Of a stretch of 64,000 nt of DNA, positions 30,637-39,599 are shown one piece after another. The notes under the pieces were generated by a model, which saw nothing but the letters and a program-made list of their open reading frames with translations, was not told where the DNA came from and did no database searches. A program made the translations under genes and the position numbers. The number at the start of each line of letters is the position of its first letter. Position 1 is the stretch's first letter. The DNA is from Vibrio cincinnatiensis DSM 19608 (GTDB lineage Bacteria > Pseudomonadota > Gammaproteobacteria > Enterobacterales > Vibrionaceae), in the NCBI RefSeq assembly GCF_900167345.1, contig NZ_FUXB01000013.1:1-64000 (forward strand), read 5' to 3'.

Positions 30637-31035
30637 TTATTCTAATGCGGCTAGAATAGAGCAGTGGCTCGCATCATCATCGCTATCACCACAACATGCA
30701 TCGTTAATTTTTTTGAGCGCAGCACGAATCCGAGTCAGTTCAGCGATTTTTTCATCAATCAACTTAAGTTTAGCGCTGGTAATCGACTTTACTTCAGCAC
30801 AGCTGTGCTCTGTCGCTTCTAGCTTAATATCGAGTAACTCTTTTATCTCATCAAGGCTCAGCCCCAATGCTTTGGCTTTTAAAATAAAACTGACTTGCTG
30901 TTGATTGGCCTCATCATATAAACGATATCCAGATTCACTGCGCCCAGCAGGTTTAATCAGCGCATTTTTTTCGTAAAAGCGCAGCGTATCACTCGACACG
31001 CCACAGCGTTTAGCCAGTTCACCGATCTGAAACAT
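30637..31035 (-). CDS. zntR: MerR-family Zn(II)-responsive regulator (ZntR-like)
   Basis: A 132-residue metalloregulator. It has a MerR helix-turn-helix (FQIGELAKRCGVSSDTLRFYE), a dimerisation helix, and a C-terminal metal loop with the CCGD...HCSIL pattern of ZntR. The start MFQIGEL is preceded by AAGGAGA; longer starts lack support. ZntR normally activates the P-type ATPase gene zntA, which is not in this window. A Cd or Pb sensor of the same subfamily cannot be excluded. It is divergent from purH. Confidence 0.88.
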   Translation of the reverse strand: MFQIGELAKRCGVSSDTLRFYEKNALIKPAGRSESGYRLYDEANQQQVSFILKAKALGLSLDEIKELLDIKLEATEHSCAEVKSITSAKLKLIDEKIAELTRIRAALKKINDACCGDSDDDASHCSILAALE

Positions 31036-31338
31036 CTCACTCTCCTTTTCTCTCTTTAGGCTCATCAAAAATGCATTAACGAAAAAGACGCCACCGTGCT
31101 TTTTTTACTTGAAAAAGCCTTTTTTAACGATTATTTTTCCCATGCCAAACGATTGCGCGAGATCTTTAGCGATAATTTGGCTAGAATACGCGTCATCTTA
31201 ATCACCGAGAAAAGACCTTTACCCCAACGGGAAATGTGACAATTTTAACACATAACCTTATTCCATATTCCGTTGTGGTAAAGCTCTTTGGTGATAGTCC
31301 ACGATTTAACGTCGTACAAATTGAAGGAAAATGGAAGC
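31036..31338 (+). promoter_or_regulatory. zntR/purH divergent region with possible PurR box
   Basis: A candidate PurR operator TGCCAAACGATTGCGC (31143-31158) matches the consensus ACGCAAACGTTTGCGT at 11 of 16 positions, including the central CAAAC. It lies about 180 bases before the purH start. No gene was recognised in this 303-base stretch. Confidence 0.45.
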
Positions 31339-32931
31339 ATGAACAACGCTCGCCCTATTCGTCGCGCTCTGATCAGCGTATCCGATAAAACTGGTATTGT
31401 TGAGTTTGCTCAAGCACTCGCGGAACGAGGTGTCGATATTCTCTCCACTGGCGGTACCGCTCGTCTGCTAGCAGAACAAGGCTTAGCCGTTACTGAAGTC
31501 TCTGACTACACCGGTTTCCCAGAGATGATGGATGGACGAGTGAAAACCCTTCACCCTAAAGTTCACGGTGGCGTGTTAGGTCGTCGTGGTCAAGATGATG
31601 CGATCATGGCGGAACACGGCATCCAGCCTATCGATATGGTGGTGGTTAACCTTTATCCTTTTGCTCAAACCGTAGCAAAAACCGATTGTACTTTGGCGGA
31701 TGCCGTAGAAAATATCGACATTGGCGGACCAACCATGGTGCGTTCAGCCGCGAAAAACCACAAAGATGTGACCATTGTGGTGAATGCTAAAGACTATTCA
31801 CGAGTGATTGCTGAAATGGATGCGAATGAGCGCTCACTCACACTGGAAACTCGTTTTGATTTAGCCATTGCCGCATTTGAACATACCGCCGCCTATGACG
31901 GTATGATTGCCAACTACTTCGGCACTATGGTTCCGTCTTATGGTGACAATACAGAAGGGGATGAAGAATCCACCTTCCCCCGCACTTTCAACCAACAATT
32001 TATCAAAAAGCAAGATATGCGTTACGGTGAAAATAGCCACCAATCTGCGGCTTTCTACGTAGAAGAAACCCCTCAAGAAGCGTCTGTGGCAACCGCTCGC
32101 CAAATCCAAGGTAAAGCTCTTTCTTACAACAACATTGCCGATACCGATGCTGCACTTGAGTGTGTCAAAGAGTTTGCTGAGCCCGCTTGTGTGATTGTCA
32201 AACATGCCAACCCATGTGGTGTGGCACTGGGTAGCGATATTCTTGAAGCCTATAACCGCGCTTACCAAACCGACCCAACCTCGGCCTTTGGCGGCATCAT
32301 CGCTTTCAACCAAGAACTTGACGCAGCCACGGCAAGTGCCATTGTTGAACGTCAGTTTGTGGAAGTCATCATTGCACCGAAAGTCTCAGCGCAAGCTATC
32401 GAAGTGGTTGCAGCGAAGAAAAATGTTCGTCTATTGGAATGTGGTGAATGGTCAAGCAAAACCACTGGTTTTGATATGAAACGCGTCAATGGCGGATTAC
32501 TGGTGCAAGAACGCGATCACGGTATGGTATCAGCCGATGACCTTAAAGTGGTTTCCAAGCGTCAACCAACGGAAGAAGAACTCAAAGATGCATTGTTCTG
32601 CTGGAAAGTGGCCAAATATGTGAAATCCAACGCGATTGTTTATGCCAAAGGTGATATGACGATTGGCGTGGGCGCAGGGCAAATGAGCCGCGTTTACTCA
32701 GCAAAAATTGCAGGAATTAAAGCGGCCGATGAAGGCTTACAAGTGGAAGGGTGTGTGATGGCTTCGGATGCTTTCTTCCCTTTCCGTGATGGTATTGATG
32801 CCGCGGCCCAAGCGGGGATTAAATGCGTCATTCAGCCTGGGGGGTCCATGCGTGATGATGAAGTCATCGCGGCTGCGGATGAACACGGCATGGCAATGAT
32901 CTTTACGGGGATGCGCCATTTCCGTCATTAA
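31339..32931 (+). CDS. purH: Bifunctional AICAR transformylase / IMP cyclohydrolase
   Basis: Catalyses the last two steps of IMP synthesis. The 530-residue protein has the cyclohydrolase domain at the N-terminus ([42 protein letters not shown]) and the transformylase domain with [27 protein letters not shown] and [12 protein letters not shown]. The start [10 protein letters not shown] is chosen by homology; GGAAG precedes it. It is followed by purD in the same direction, as in E. coli. Confidence 0.97.
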   Translation: MNNARPIRRALISVSDKTGIVEFAQALAERGVDILSTGGTARLLAEQGLAVTEVSDYTGFPEMMDGRVKTLHPKVHGGVLGRRGQDDAIMAEHGIQPIDMVVVNLYPFAQTVAKTDCTLADAVENIDIGGPTMVRSAAKNHKDVTIVVNAKDYSRVIAEMDANERSLTLETRFDLAIAAFEHTAAYDGMIANYFGTMVPSYGDNTEGDEESTFPRTFNQQFIKKQDMRYGENSHQSAAFYVEETPQEASVATARQIQGKALSYNNIADTDAALECVKEFAEPACVIVKHANPCGVALGSDILEAYNRAYQTDPTSAFGGIIAFNQELDAATASAIVERQFVEVIIAPKVSAQAIEVVAAKKNVRLLECGEWSSKTTGFDMKRVNGGLLVQERDHGMVSADDLKVVSKRQPTEEELKDALFCWKVAKYVKSNAIVYAKGDMTIGVGAGQMSRVYSAKIAGIKAADEGLQVEGCVMASDAFFPFRDGIDAAAQAGIKCVIQPGGSMRDDEVIAAADEHGMAMIFTGMRHFRH

Positions 32932-33038
32932 TATCATGGGTTGACCATTCATCCCAATATTCATCCAAATAAGTAACGGTAGAAACCAAACTACTCATCT
33001 TGATTGGATAGGTTTTCAAGCCTCATACAAACAACTAA

Positions 33039-33071
33039 GGTCCTAGGTGTCTCTCAATGCCCTAGGATCTG
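33039..33071. repeat. CCTAGG-type inverted repeat between purH and purD
   Basis: A 10-bp inverted repeat AGGTCCTAGG/CCTAGGATCT with one G-U pair and a 13-nt loop lies 18 bases before the purD start. It resembles the CTAGG-rich repeats after acs and around rfbB. Confidence 0.6.
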
Positions 33072-33088
33072 ACAATAAGGATTAAACC

Positions 33089-34381
33089 ATGCAAGTATTA
33101 ATCATAGGCTCTGGCGGTCGTGAACACGCGCTGGGCTGGAAAGTGGCGCAAAACCCTCAAGTCAACACCGTATTCGTGGCTCCGGGTAATGCGGGAACGG
33201 CATTGGAAGCAAAACTTAAGAACGTCAATATCCAAGTAGAAGACATTGACGGCTTAGTGGCCTTTGCCAAGCAGAACAGCATTGAACTGACCATTGTTGG
33301 GCCTGAAGTTCCTCTAGTACTCGGTGTGGTTGATGCGTTTCGTGCCGCCGATTTACCTATTTTTGGTCCAACACAAGCCGCCGCGCAACTCGAAGGGTCA
33401 AAAGCCTTCACCAAAGATTTCTTAGCGCGTCATAATATCCCAACCGCCGCTTATGCTAATTTCACCGAAATTGAACCTGCTTTAGCTTATGTCCGAGCGC
33501 AAGGGGCACCGATTGTGGTGAAAGCCGATGGTCTTGCCGCAGGGAAAGGCGTTATTGTGGCAATGACGCTGTCAGAAGCGGAAGAAGCCATCAAAGACAT
33601 GCTAGCGGGTAACGCCTTTGGTGATGCAGGTAGCCGAGTCGTGATCGAAGAATTTTTAGATGGTGAAGAAGCCAGCTTCATTGTCATGGTTGATGGTGAG
33701 CACGTACTCCCCATGGCAACCAGCCAAGATCATAAACGCGTCGGCGACAAAGACACGGGCCCGAATACCGGCGGAATGGGTGCTTACTCACCCGCTCCTG
33801 TCGTCACTCAAGAGATTCATGATCGAGTCATGCAGGAAGTCATTTATCCAACGGTACGCGGTATGGCAGAAGAAGGTCATCCTTATACCGGCTTTTTGTA
33901 TGCCGGCCTCATGATTGATCGTTCAGGCACACCAAAAGTGATTGAATACAACTGCCGATTTGGCGATCCAGAAACACAACCCATTATGATGCGTATGCAG
34001 TCAGATCTGGTTGAATTATGCTTAGCGGCACTGGATGGCAAACTGGACCAAGTGGAATCCCATTGGGATCCTCGCGCCTCTATCGGCATTGTGTTAGCGG
34101 CAGGTGGCTACCCAGCGGATTATCGCAAAGGTGATGTGATTCATGGTTTACCGACCACGGAAGCAGAAGATCAAAAAGTGTTCCATGCGGGAACAACAAA
34201 TCAGCAAGGTGAAGTGGTAACCCATGGTGGGAGAGTTTTGTGTGCAACAGCACTCGGTGACACCGTTTCTCAAGCCCAGCAACGAGCTTATCAGTTAGTC
34301 AAACAAATTCATTGGCAAGATATGTTTTATCGTAACGATATCGGCTATCGCGCTATTGCCCGTGAACAAGCAGAAAAATAA
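33089..34381 (+). CDS. purD: Phosphoribosylamine-glycine ligase
   Basis: ATP-grasp ligase for the second step of purine synthesis. The 430-residue protein has MQVLIIGSGGREHALGWK at the N-terminus, the ATP loop VVKADGLAAGKGV, the family signature KDTGPNTGGMGAYSPAP and metal-binding RFGDPETQ. Length matches the family. It is downstream of purH and probably cotranscribed, although a CCTAGG hairpin separates the two genes. It ends at a bidirectional terminator. Confidence 0.97.
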   Translation: MQVLIIGSGGREHALGWKVAQNPQVNTVFVAPGNAGTALEAKLKNVNIQVEDIDGLVAFAKQNSIELTIVGPEVPLVLGVVDAFRAADLPIFGPTQAAAQLEGSKAFTKDFLARHNIPTAAYANFTEIEPALAYVRAQGAPIVVKADGLAAGKGVIVAMTLSEAEEAIKDMLAGNAFGDAGSRVVIEEFLDGEEASFIVMVDGEHVLPMATSQDHKRVGDKDTGPNTGGMGAYSPAPVVTQEIHDRVMQEVIYPTVRGMAEEGHPYTGFLYAGLMIDRSGTPKVIEYNCRFGDPETQPIMMRMQSDLVELCLAALDGKLDQVESHWDPRASIGIVLAAGGYPADYRKGDVIHGLPTTEAEDQKVFHAGTTNQQGEVVTHGGRVLCATALGDTVSQAQQRAYQLVKQIHWQDMFYRNDIGYRAIAREQAEK

Positions 34382-34402
34382 GTATCACGATTAACCTCAA
34401 AG

Positions 34403-34428
34403 AAAAAAGCTGGGAAACCAGCTTTTTT
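34403..34428. terminator. Bidirectional terminator between purD and the DUF1481 gene
   Basis: An 11-bp stem AAAAAAGCTGG/CCAGCTTTTTT closed by a GAAA tetraloop lies between convergent genes. A- and T-runs serve both directions. Confidence 0.92.
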
Positions 34429-34460
34429 CATTTTATATCCCTATCTCTGTGAGCCAAAGC

Positions 34461-35153
34461 TCACTCCGTTTCAATCAACGCGGGTCGTTCAATACAGGCA
34501 TGCTCACTCTCTGCGATCATCAATACTTGTTGAACCTCTAGCCGAGCTCGACCCGGTTTAGCCAGCAAGACAAGATAGTGATCGGTCACTAAACGCTGTG
34601 TGATAACATCAGGAACCGAAGAGGCAAAGGAAACATTTGCAAAGGATTCTTGAGTACAACTGGTGAATGCCTGTCCATCCCAAAATCCTTGATACAGTGT
34701 GACATCTAGATTGGCTTGCGTTTTACTGAGTTCGGATAAGCTCTGAGCCTGCTTCAAATACTCTTCCCGTTGCTGTCGGTTGAGCGGCAGCACTTTTCCT
34801 TCGACTCGGAATTGTTGATAGACCGCTTCGCCTTGTGGATTAAAACGTAGATGTACTCGATAAGGCACGAATGTTTTGTCTTTTAACTGCATCCCCTCAC
34901 GGACCACTTCCCGTACCTGTCCCTCCTCCCAGCGATAACTGGTCTGATAATGACCATGCTCTCCTTGCAGAACATACTCGGAACCTTTTACAGGACGATT
35001 TTGATATTCGGTATACCAATAGAGACGAGTGATATCCCCTGCGCTTTGACCGCCAGAGTAATCATTTAGAAATTCAAGATTAGGATGAGGGAGAGAAGAA
35101 GAACAACCCGCTAATAAGCCAGTTGTACACAATAGAAGAAGCCACTTATTCAT
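34461..35153 (-). CDS. yjaH: DUF1481 lipoprotein (YjaH-like)
   Basis: A 230-residue predicted lipoprotein of unknown function. The N-terminus MNKWLLLLCTTGLLAGCSSS contains a signal sequence and the lipobox LAGC. The next residue after Cys is Ser, which favours outer-membrane sorting. Size and position directly downstream of hupA match yjaH of E. coli. A terminator-like hairpin sits between hupA and this start codon, so expression probably depends on read-through. Confidence 0.8.
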   Translation of the reverse strand: MNKWLLLLCTTGLLAGCSSSLPHPNLEFLNDYSGGQSAGDITRLYWYTEYQNRPVKGSEYVLQGEHGHYQTSYRWEEGQVREVVREGMQLKDKTFVPYRVHLRFNPQGEAVYQQFRVEGKVLPLNRQQREEYLKQAQSLSELSKTQANLDVTLYQGFWDGQAFTSCTQESFANVSFASSVPDVITQRLVTDHYLVLLAKPGRARLEVQQVLMIAESEHACIERPALIETE

Positions 35154-35185
35154 AAAAAAGACGCCGAGACAGAATATCTCGGCGT
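35154..35185 (-). terminator. Terminator of hupA
   Basis: A 9-bp stem ACGCCGAGA/TCTCGGCGT with a 7-nt loop is followed on the minus strand by a T-run that ends exactly at the ATG of the DUF1481 gene. Confidence 0.85.
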
Positions 35186-35193
35186 AGTATAAA

Positions 35194-35466
35194 TTACTTC
35201 ACTGAATCTTTCAGTGCTTTACCAGCAACAAATGCAGGAACGTTTGCAGCTGCGATTTGGATTTCATCGCCCGTTTTAGGGTTACGACCAGTACGAGCCG
35301 CACGATGATTTACTTTGAATGTACCAAAACCAATTAGTTGAACCTGGTCTCCCTCTTTGAGTGCACCTTCAACGGCACCAAGAGTAGCTTCAAGAGCAGA
35401 CTTAGCCTGTGCTTTCGAAAGGTCTGCTTTCTCTGCGATAAAGTCGATTAATTGGGTCTTGTTCAT
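35194..35466 (-). CDS. hupA: DNA-binding protein HU-alpha
   Basis: A 90-residue nucleoid protein. It shows [22 protein letters not shown] and the DNA-binding arm region [18 protein letters not shown] (conserved GRNP), ending in GKALKDSVK. The start is fixed by homology, with AAGGGAAACCT upstream. The alpha form is suggested by sequence and by the purHD-yjaH neighbourhood, as in E. coli. Confidence 0.96.
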   Translation of the reverse strand: MNKTQLIDFIAEKADLSKAQAKSALEATLGAVEGALKEGDQVQLIGFGTFKVNHRAARTGRNPKTGDEIQIAAANVPAFVAGKALKDSVK

Positions 35467-35840
35467 TAGGTTTCCCTTCTTATAGGTTATCAAATTCAGC
35501 CCACTCTAAAACATAAAGCCCCTGTCTGGCAAAGGTTTGTCGCGTAACTTCTGATTCTCTGACGTACTTTTAACCATAATATGAGCCTTCACTCACAATT
35601 TACCCATTGTTAGCAGGATTTTTCGTAGCCATTGCCATCGGTAATCCTTTAATTATCCGGTGACTACCTGCATGCCCCCCTCAATATCCCTTGCCAACAT
35701 CAAGACGCGGCTTTCTTGATTCTCTTCTTGCTATACAGAATAAATCCAGATAAAACATTCAGGCAAAACATTAAGCCTAGCGACCGCTACCCTATCGATG
35801 CCATTGTTCCCATCGCCACTCGCTTAATGCTAAGGATATT
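35467..35840. promoter_or_regulatory. Intergenic region upstream of hupA and the CNNM gene
   Basis: A 374-base divergent region. The hupA promoter must lie in the left part and that of the CNNM gene in the right part, but I could not identify clear -35/-10 pairs. Short open frames here have no coding character that I recognise. Confidence 0.4.
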
Positions 35841-36905
35841 ATGTTACTACTTACCCTCTATATCTCCATCGCCATTGGTATTTCCTTTCTCTGTTCCGTA
35901 CTAGAGGCGGTACTATTAAGCGTTACCCCCAGCTATATCGCCCAATTACGTCAACAATCTCATCCTGCTGAACGAAAACTTTATGAGATGAAAGCCGACA
36001 TTGACCGACCTCTGGCCTCAATTTTAACCCTCAACACGATTGCTCATACGGTCGGTGCCGCCGTGGCTGGTGCCCAAGCGACTCTGGTATTGGGTAGCCA
36101 ATGGTTAGGATTATTTTCTGCACTATTAACCCTCGCCATTTTAGTGTTTTCAGAAATCATACCTAAAACGATTGGAGCGACTTATTGGCGTCAGCTTGCT
36201 CCCCTCAGTGCCACTATTTTGCACTGGATGATCATCGGCTTATCACCTTTTATCTGGTTCTCTCAACAGATAACCAAACGCTTTTCGAAAGGGAATCGTC
36301 TGCCTAAATTACGTGAAGAGCTTTCAGCCATGGCTTTAATGGCCAAGGAAAGTGATGAATTTGATGATGGTGAATCTAAAATTCTCAATAATTTACTCAA
36401 CATTCGCCATGTTCCAGTAACGCAAGTGATGACCCCACGTACTGTACTTTTTCGTGTTGATGCTGAAATGTCGATAGAAGAGTTTTTAGTGACTCATCCG
36501 GACACCCCCTTCTCCCGCCCTCTTATCTATCAAGGCGAACGTGACAACATACTTGGTTTTGTTCACCGTTTGGAATTATTTAAACGCCAGCAAAATGGAC
36601 AGGGGAAACAGCCTCTGGGTGCTGTGATGCGCCCTTTATATGTACTGCTGAATACACAAACTTTACCCATTGCGTTTGAACAAATGATGTCTCTACGGTT
36701 GCAACTTGCCTTAGTCGTTGATGAATATGGTACGGTACAAGGGCTACTCACTTTAGAAGATATTTTTGAACATCTTCTCGGCGAAGAGATCATTGATGAA
36801 GCCGATAATACTACCGACATGCAACAGCTTGCTTCTGAACGTTGGGAGCGGTGGAAAAAAGAACATGGGGTCATTGAAAGCCGAGATGAAGAAGAACCAC
36901 AATAA
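35841..36905 (+). CDS. CNNM/DUF21 membrane protein with CBS pair
   Basis: A 354-residue inner-membrane protein. Residues 1 to about 155 form the DUF21 transmembrane domain (SVLEAVLLSVTPSYI, FSEIIPKTIGATYW), followed by a CBS pair (about 195-320, VMTPRTVLF and LALVVDEYGTVQGLLTLEDI). The C-terminal CorC/HlyC domain is absent or very short. Members of this family are linked to magnesium or cobalt export. AAGGA lies before the ATG. It is convergent with the mechanosensitive channel gene. Confidence 0.88.
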   Translation: MLLLTLYISIAIGISFLCSVLEAVLLSVTPSYIAQLRQQSHPAERKLYEMKADIDRPLASILTLNTIAHTVGAAVAGAQATLVLGSQWLGLFSALLTLAILVFSEIIPKTIGATYWRQLAPLSATILHWMIIGLSPFIWFSQQITKRFSKGNRLPKLREELSAMALMAKESDEFDDGESKILNNLLNIRHVPVTQVMTPRTVLFRVDAEMSIEEFLVTHPDTPFSRPLIYQGERDNILGFVHRLELFKRQQNGQGKQPLGAVMRPLYVLLNTQTLPIAFEQMMSLRLQLALVVDEYGTVQGLLTLEDIFEHLLGEEIIDEADNTTDMQQLASERWERWKKEHGVIESRDEEEPQ

Positions 36906-36930
36906 GCCTAGCCCCCACTAAATAAAGCAA

Positions 36931-36955
36931 GATCCCCGCCGACGCGGGGATGACG
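36931..36955. repeat. REP-like palindrome
   Basis: GATCCCCGCCGACGCGGGGATGAC contains the 8-bp inverted repeat ATCCCCGC/GCGGGGAT with a 4-nt loop. It sits between two convergent genes. A related palindrome, TTCCCGCTAGTGCGGGAA, lies near 46.4 kb. Confidence 0.6.
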
Positions 36956-37002
36956 TTGTTAAGGCTGAAAAAATCGATATCGAGAACGCTTTTCTTTGAA
37001 TA

Positions 37003-38244
37003 TCAATGCCCCTGCCAGTGACGAAAATCACTGCCAGTTGGGGCTTGAGAAACCCGCAAGCCAAACTCTGGCAATACCGCATAAAGATGGTCGAAAATAT
37101 CCGACTGAATACGTTCATATTCCACCCAAACCGTGGTAGCGGTAAAACAATACAACTCTAAAGCAATCCCTTCATGCGTCGGTGCAAGTTGTCGCACCAT
37201 CAGCGTCATCTGTTGATGAACATCAGGATGGGCTCGTAGATAACGCTCTAAATAAGCCCGAAAACTGCCTAAGTTCGTCAGACGACGCCCATTGATAAGG
37301 CTACTATCATCAACGTTGTGGGCTCGATTATAGGAGGTAATCTCTTCAACCTTTTGTTTTATATAAGGCTCAAGTAACTGCGCATGGGTTAAACGCTCAA
37401 TTTCATGACTGGATAAAAAATGAACACTCGATGCATCAATCAGCACGCTGCGTTTAATCCGTCGCCCCCCTGATTCCCGCATCCCTTTCCAGTTTTTAAA
37501 CGAGTCAGAAATCAGTGCATAGGTTGGAATCGTAGTAATGGTTTTATCCCAGTTCTGTACTTTAACGGTCGTTAAACTGATATCAATAACATCACCATCT
37601 GCTCCGTATTTCGGCATTTCCAACCAATCCCCCACACTGAGCATTTTATTCGCGGAAAGTTGAACGCCAGCCACTAATCCGAGAATGGGGTCTTTAAAGA
37701 CCAACATGATCACCGCCGTCATCGCACCGACCCCACTGAGCAGGATCAAAGGCGATTTACCAATGAGTACCGAGGTGACAAGTAATGCTGCAATAATAAA
37801 GAGAATAATTTTCAGGCTTTGAGCGATGCCTTTTATTGGCACATTTTTCCCAACCGGAGTACGAGCAAGCAACACTTCTAAAACATTCAATAACGAATAT
37901 AAGGCTAACAGGGCATAAACCACTATCCATAGCGCCACAAACGTTAAGATTCCCTCCCGAATAGCACTGTCAGGAGAAAGCCACCATTTTGCCTGAATAC
38001 CAATCACAGCACCTTGTATCAATAGTGCGATACGGCTAAATAAATTCCCCGCAAAAAGAACATGACGCCAAGAGGCTTGAGATTGTTCAGCATGCCGTTT
38101 TAACCAAGCGACCACTCCCCGATGTAACAGAATATGGATAGCAATGGCAATCAGTACTATCAAACCCAACGCTTCAGCAATATGAATAAGTTGAGATATT
38201 TCAATATTATACTGACTCAACCATTGAGCCATGGATTCCAGCAT
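37003..38244 (-). CDS. MscS-family mechanosensitive channel (YbdG-like)
   Basis: A 413-residue inner-membrane protein with about five hydrophobic helices in residues 15-175, then the MscS core: pore-lining helix LLSGVGAMTAVIMLVFKDPI, and beta domain VQLSANKMLSVGDWLEMPKYGADGDVIDIS (split at 20). The C-terminal YbdG-type extension includes SFKNWKGMRESGGRRIKR. E. coli YbdG (415 aa, MscM activity) has the same length. It protects against hypoosmotic shock in its family. The yjaG gene ends 15 bases before its start, so the two are likely cotranscribed. Confidence 0.9.
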   Translation of the reverse strand: MLESMAQWLSQYNIEISQLIHIAEALGLIVLIAIAIHILLHRGVVAWLKRHAEQSQASWRHVLFAGNLFSRIALLIQGAVIGIQAKWWLSPDSAIREGILTFVALWIVVYALLALYSLLNVLEVLLARTPVGKNVPIKGIAQSLKIILFIIAALLVTSVLIGKSPLILLSGVGAMTAVIMLVFKDPILGLVAGVQLSANKMLSVGDWLEMPKYGADGDVIDISLTTVKVQNWDKTITTIPTYALISDSFKNWKGMRESGGRRIKRSVLIDASSVHFLSSHEIERLTHAQLLEPYIKQKVEEITSYNRAHNVDDSSLINGRRLTNLGSFRAYLERYLRAHPDVHQQMTLMVRQLAPTHEGIALELYCFTATTVWVEYERIQSDIFDHLYAVLPEFGLRVSQAPTGSDFRHWQGH

Positions 38245-38259
38245 GCTTTACTCCTTTTC

Positions 38260-38850
38260 TTAATCGAGGGTTAAACCAATATTGCTCACACACTCATCCC
38301 GCAGTTCTTGGCGTAAGTCTTTAATCAAATCAATATCACGTTCTGTTGCTTCACGTAATGGTCGAAAAATTGCCCATTGCACATCCCACTCCGCACATAC
38401 CGCTTCATTCTCTTTCTGATTCTCATTGGTAATGACATCGCCATTTTGAGCTTCTTCCAACTGTGCCACCGTTCGCACGGAAATCTGACTGATTTTTTGC
38501 ATGGATTCGTAAAGATCGTCCCGATCTAATAAGCCATGTAATAAAGTCGCTAACGCCTCACAAGCATCAATCGCGGGATACACCAAATAAAGCTCAAACT
38601 CATCCGTGGTTGGAATTAAGTCTTCTAACTTTTCTAACTGACGTTCGAAGTTGATCTTCGCATTTTTAACCGTCAGTAATTCCCAGACACTATCTAGAAT
38701 GTCTCGATAACCACGTGCTTGGGCAAACTCCGTCTGTTCACAGAACAAGGCGTAATTGGGAAACATGCGTTCACATAGGCATGCCATAAAGGTAATCTGT
38801 TGCCAAGGTTCAAACTTCTCAAGGCGAAGCTGTAATGGGTTTTGTAACAT
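38260..38850 (-). CDS. yjaG: DUF416 protein YjaG
   Basis: A 196-residue cytoplasmic protein of unknown function. MLQNPLQLRLEKFEPWQQ, FMACLCERMFPNYALFC, YPAIDACEAL and EWDVQWAIFRPL match E. coli YjaG over its length. ATG at 38850 gives the family N-terminus; a GTG two codons upstream is also possible. It precedes the mechanosensitive channel gene on the same strand and is divergent from the uracil-DNA-glycosylase-like gene. Confidence 0.9.
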   Translation of the reverse strand: MLQNPLQLRLEKFEPWQQITFMACLCERMFPNYALFCEQTEFAQARGYRDILDSVWELLTVKNAKINFERQLEKLEDLIPTTDEFELYLVYPAIDACEALATLLHGLLDRDDLYESMQKISQISVRTVAQLEEAQNGDVITNENQKENEAVCAEWDVQWAIFRPLREATERDIDLIKDLRQELRDECVSNIGLTLD

Positions 38851-38976
38851 AGTCACTCTGATGATTGCGGAAAAATACAGCGAAAGTGTACTGGATAACG
38901 AGTGGAGGGAAAAGGATGCTTAGTAATAATGTTCAACAGCGATGGCCAAAGGCCAACTTTATGATAAGGAAGTGAG

Positions 38977-39549
38977 ATGTTAGCCTCGTTATTGACCGAC
39001 ATTCGTCGTTGCACCGCCTGTGAACCCGAATTGCCTTTAGGGGCGAATCCCATTATTCAAGCCCACTCAGACGCCAAACTCCTGATCATCGGACAAGCCC
39101 CAGGGATTCGAGTCCACCAGACTTCTATTGCATGGAATGATCCAAGCGGTGATCGCTTACGTCAATGGCTAGATTTGGATAAAACCCAGTTTTATAACCC
39201 ACACCAAATCGCCATTATGCCAATGGGGCTCTGTTACCCAGGGAAAGGAAGAAGTGGTGACTTACCACCACGTAAAGAGTGCGCACCACGATGGCATCAA
39301 AAAGTGTTAGCACAACTGCCCAATGTGGGAATGACACTGCTGATTGGGCAGTATGCACAAAACGCCTATTTGTCTGATAAACCCAAAACCTTAACGGAAA
39401 CGGTCAAACAGTGGCAACGCTGGGCCCCACACTATTTGCCGCTGCCTCACCCCTCACCACGCAACCAACTTTGGCTAAAAAACAACCCTTGGTTTGAACA
39501 AGAAGTGATTCCGTTTATCCGTGAGTATGTACATCAGCAGTTAAGGTAG
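38977..39549 (+). CDS. Uracil-DNA glycosylase superfamily protein
   Basis: A 190-residue protein. It has CxxC-like residues early (RRCTACEPELPLG), the UDG motif A region LLIIGQAPGIRVHQT, MPMGLCYPGKGRSGDLPPRKE, and the motif B-like LPHPSPRNQLW with catalytic-position His. The family of 190-200 residue UDG-like proteins is widespread in gammaproteobacteria and its exact substrate is not settled. It stands alone on the plus strand between yjaG and the 5'-nucleotidase gene. Confidence 0.85.
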   Translation: MLASLLTDIRRCTACEPELPLGANPIIQAHSDAKLLIIGQAPGIRVHQTSIAWNDPSGDRLRQWLDLDKTQFYNPHQIAIMPMGLCYPGKGRSGDLPPRKECAPRWHQKVLAQLPNVGMTLLIGQYAQNAYLSDKPKTLTETVKQWQRWAPHYLPLPHPSPRNQLWLKNNPWFEQEVIPFIREYVHQQLR

Positions 39550-39555
39550 AAGGAA

Positions 39556-39580
39556 GGAAAGCGTAAGGATTGCGCTTTCC
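39556..39580. terminator. Hairpin between two convergent genes
   Basis: An 8-bp stem GGAAAGCG/CGCTTTCC lies between the UDG-like gene and the 5'-nucleotidase gene. It may end both transcripts; T-tracts are weak. Confidence 0.5.
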
Positions 39581-39599
39581 TCGAATTTCAGTCGCTCTA

